A stretch of 64,000 nucleotides of DNA, taken from Latilactobacillus fragifolii (lineage in GTDB: Bacteria; Bacillota; Bacilli; Lactobacillales; Lactobacillaceae). Both the position numbers and the translations under genes were made by a program. The notes below the pieces were generated by a model. That model was not told where the DNA came from, did no database searches, and saw only the letters and a program-made list of their open reading frames with translations. The stretch spans positions 62,001 to 126,000 of the forward strand of contig NZ_CAJOCF010000004.1 in assembly GCF_905332535.1 (NCBI RefSeq). The letters are read 5' to 3'. Positions 63,206-64,000 of the stretch are shown here, piece by piece; within the stretch, counting starts at the first letter, position 1, and each line of letters begins with the position of its first letter.

Positions 63206-64000
63206 CTAGTTTCGTTTATTAAATTGTGCCAAGATAGCAAGGGCTGCCGCCCCATCTGGTGCTTGCACAACTTGTTTTAAAAGGCGTGGATTTTCGATTA
63301 ATCGGTCTAAATCATGATAAATCGCCCGCATTTGACCATCGACGGTTGCATTCAAAGCCATAAAAAAGACAAGCTGCACTTTGTTGTTAGGTTGCCAAGC
63401 AATCCTTTGTGGGGCAATCAGTAACCCAATAGCTGGCTTAATAATTAATTGTGGATCTGCATGGGGCAAAGCGACCCGATCAAGCGCTGTACTTGCTAAG
63501 GCTTCGCGGGCTAATGCCGCCTGAATGACCGTTGGCTTTGCATATCCGTAATCAATGAGTCGCTGCCCAATTAATGCAATCGCAGCTTGATCGGTTAACC
63601 GCTCTTGCGTGACAATGGTTAATTCAGGTTGTAATAAAGCGACTAAGCGATTGGCAGGCGCCGCTTGTTCAGCAATCATCTGGCGAATAATGCCAATATC
63701 ATGCCGGTTTAACAAAGGACTGACTTCTATCACTGGTACCGACAAGCCTTTAATGGCAATCGTACTGATGACTAGCGATTCCTTAATCGGGGTTGCAAGC
63801 AGCTCTCCTAGAGCAATAATACGCGTAATCCGCAATTCTTGAGCAAACGTTTTAGCCAACCGTTGCCCTAATAATTGCGAAGTACCAATGCCGCTACTGC
63901 AAACCACCACAACACTCAAGCGGGAGTCTTCTGCATGTCGTTCAAAAAAAGCTTCAAAATGTAAACTGATAAAGGCTAATTCATCTTCGTTCATTTGAAT
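63206..64000 (-). CDS. PRD-type PTS transcription regulator, C-terminal part
   Basis: The frame continues past the window edge. What is present is the end of a PRD domain (EDELAFISLHFEAFFERH), an EIIB-like domain with Cys in VVVCSSGIGTSQ, and an EIIA-like domain with His in ALPHADP. This is the C-terminal layout of MtlR/LicR/ManR-type activators, which are controlled by PTS phosphorylation. It probably activates the EIIA-EIIBC genes that follow. Confidence 0.85.
   Translation of the reverse strand: MQMNEDELAFISLHFEAFFERHAEDSRLSVVVVCSSGIGTSQLLGQRLAKTFAQELRITRIIALGELLATPIKESLVISTIAIKGLSVPVIEVSPLLNRHDIGIIRQMIAEQAAPANRLVALLQPELTIVTQERLTDQAAIALIGQRLIDYGYAKPTVIQAALAREALASTALDRVALPHADPQLIIKPAIGLLIAPQRIAWQPNNKVQLVFFMALNATVDGQMRAIYHDLDRLIENPRLLKQVVQAPDGAAALAILAQFNKRN

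Overview
The window is Gram-positive, low-GC DNA from a Lactobacillaceae chromosome. The core genes (glpK/glpD, pepX, murC, asnB, ytpR, trmB-ytmP, ecsAB-hit-prsA, yhaMNO, argR, a fructose-type PTS) and their order look most like the Latilactobacillus sakei/curvatus group; that species call is inference, because no rRNA is present. The window contains one complete-looking temperate siphovirus prophage of about 32 kb (4625-36880), inserted in the 3' end of a tRNA-Arg(TCT) gene.

Left host arm (1-4624): start of glpD and all of glpK (CcpA-type cre site in the promoter), a membrane-anchored beta-lactamase-fold serine hydrolase, a universal stress protein and a cold-shock protein with a long leader. 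The terminator that belonged to tRNA-Arg (4567-4609) now lies 32 kb from its tRNA.

Prophage. Left accessory block (4.7-7.8 kb): small SOS-box-linked genes, a membrane protein and a DUF3800-like gene. Then, on the minus strand and read right to left, come early and replication genes (31.8-26.4 kb: Cro, DUF771, an HUH-type Rep with a candidate antisense RNA in its leader, SSB, an ArpU-like late regulator), packaging and head genes (24.9-19.1 kb), tail genes (19.1-9.8 kb, including a classic A AAA AAC frameshift site for gpG/gpGT and a tail protein carrying a glycerophosphodiesterase domain), an O-acetyltransferase, and lysis genes (9.2-7.8 kb). The plus-strand lysogeny arm (31.9-36.7 kb) has two tandem repressors with the same C-terminal tail, an ImmA-like metallopeptidase, a TM2-exonuclease-BRCT fusion, an unknown 225-aa protein and a tyrosine integrase. 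The cro/cI control region has three operators exactly 30 bp apart, and the outer two fill the 17-bp spacers of the divergent promoters.

Right host arm (36.9-64.0 kb): pepX with a thioesterase; a Bax-inhibitor-like membrane protein; murC; asnB; ytpR and a thioredoxin-like gene; trmB-ytmP; ecsAB; hit-ytxH; prsA; the yhaO-yhaN-yhaM nuclease operon; a YlbF-family gene; a bifunctional PBP; an RluD-type pseudouridine synthase; argR; and a fructose-type PTS operon with its PRD regulator, cut by the window end.

The best places for new biology are the Rep leader with its antisense RNA candidate, the twin-repressor/ImmA module, the membrane exonuclease-BRCT gene, the GDPD tail protein beside an acetyltransferase, and the SOS-box-linked left-end genes.
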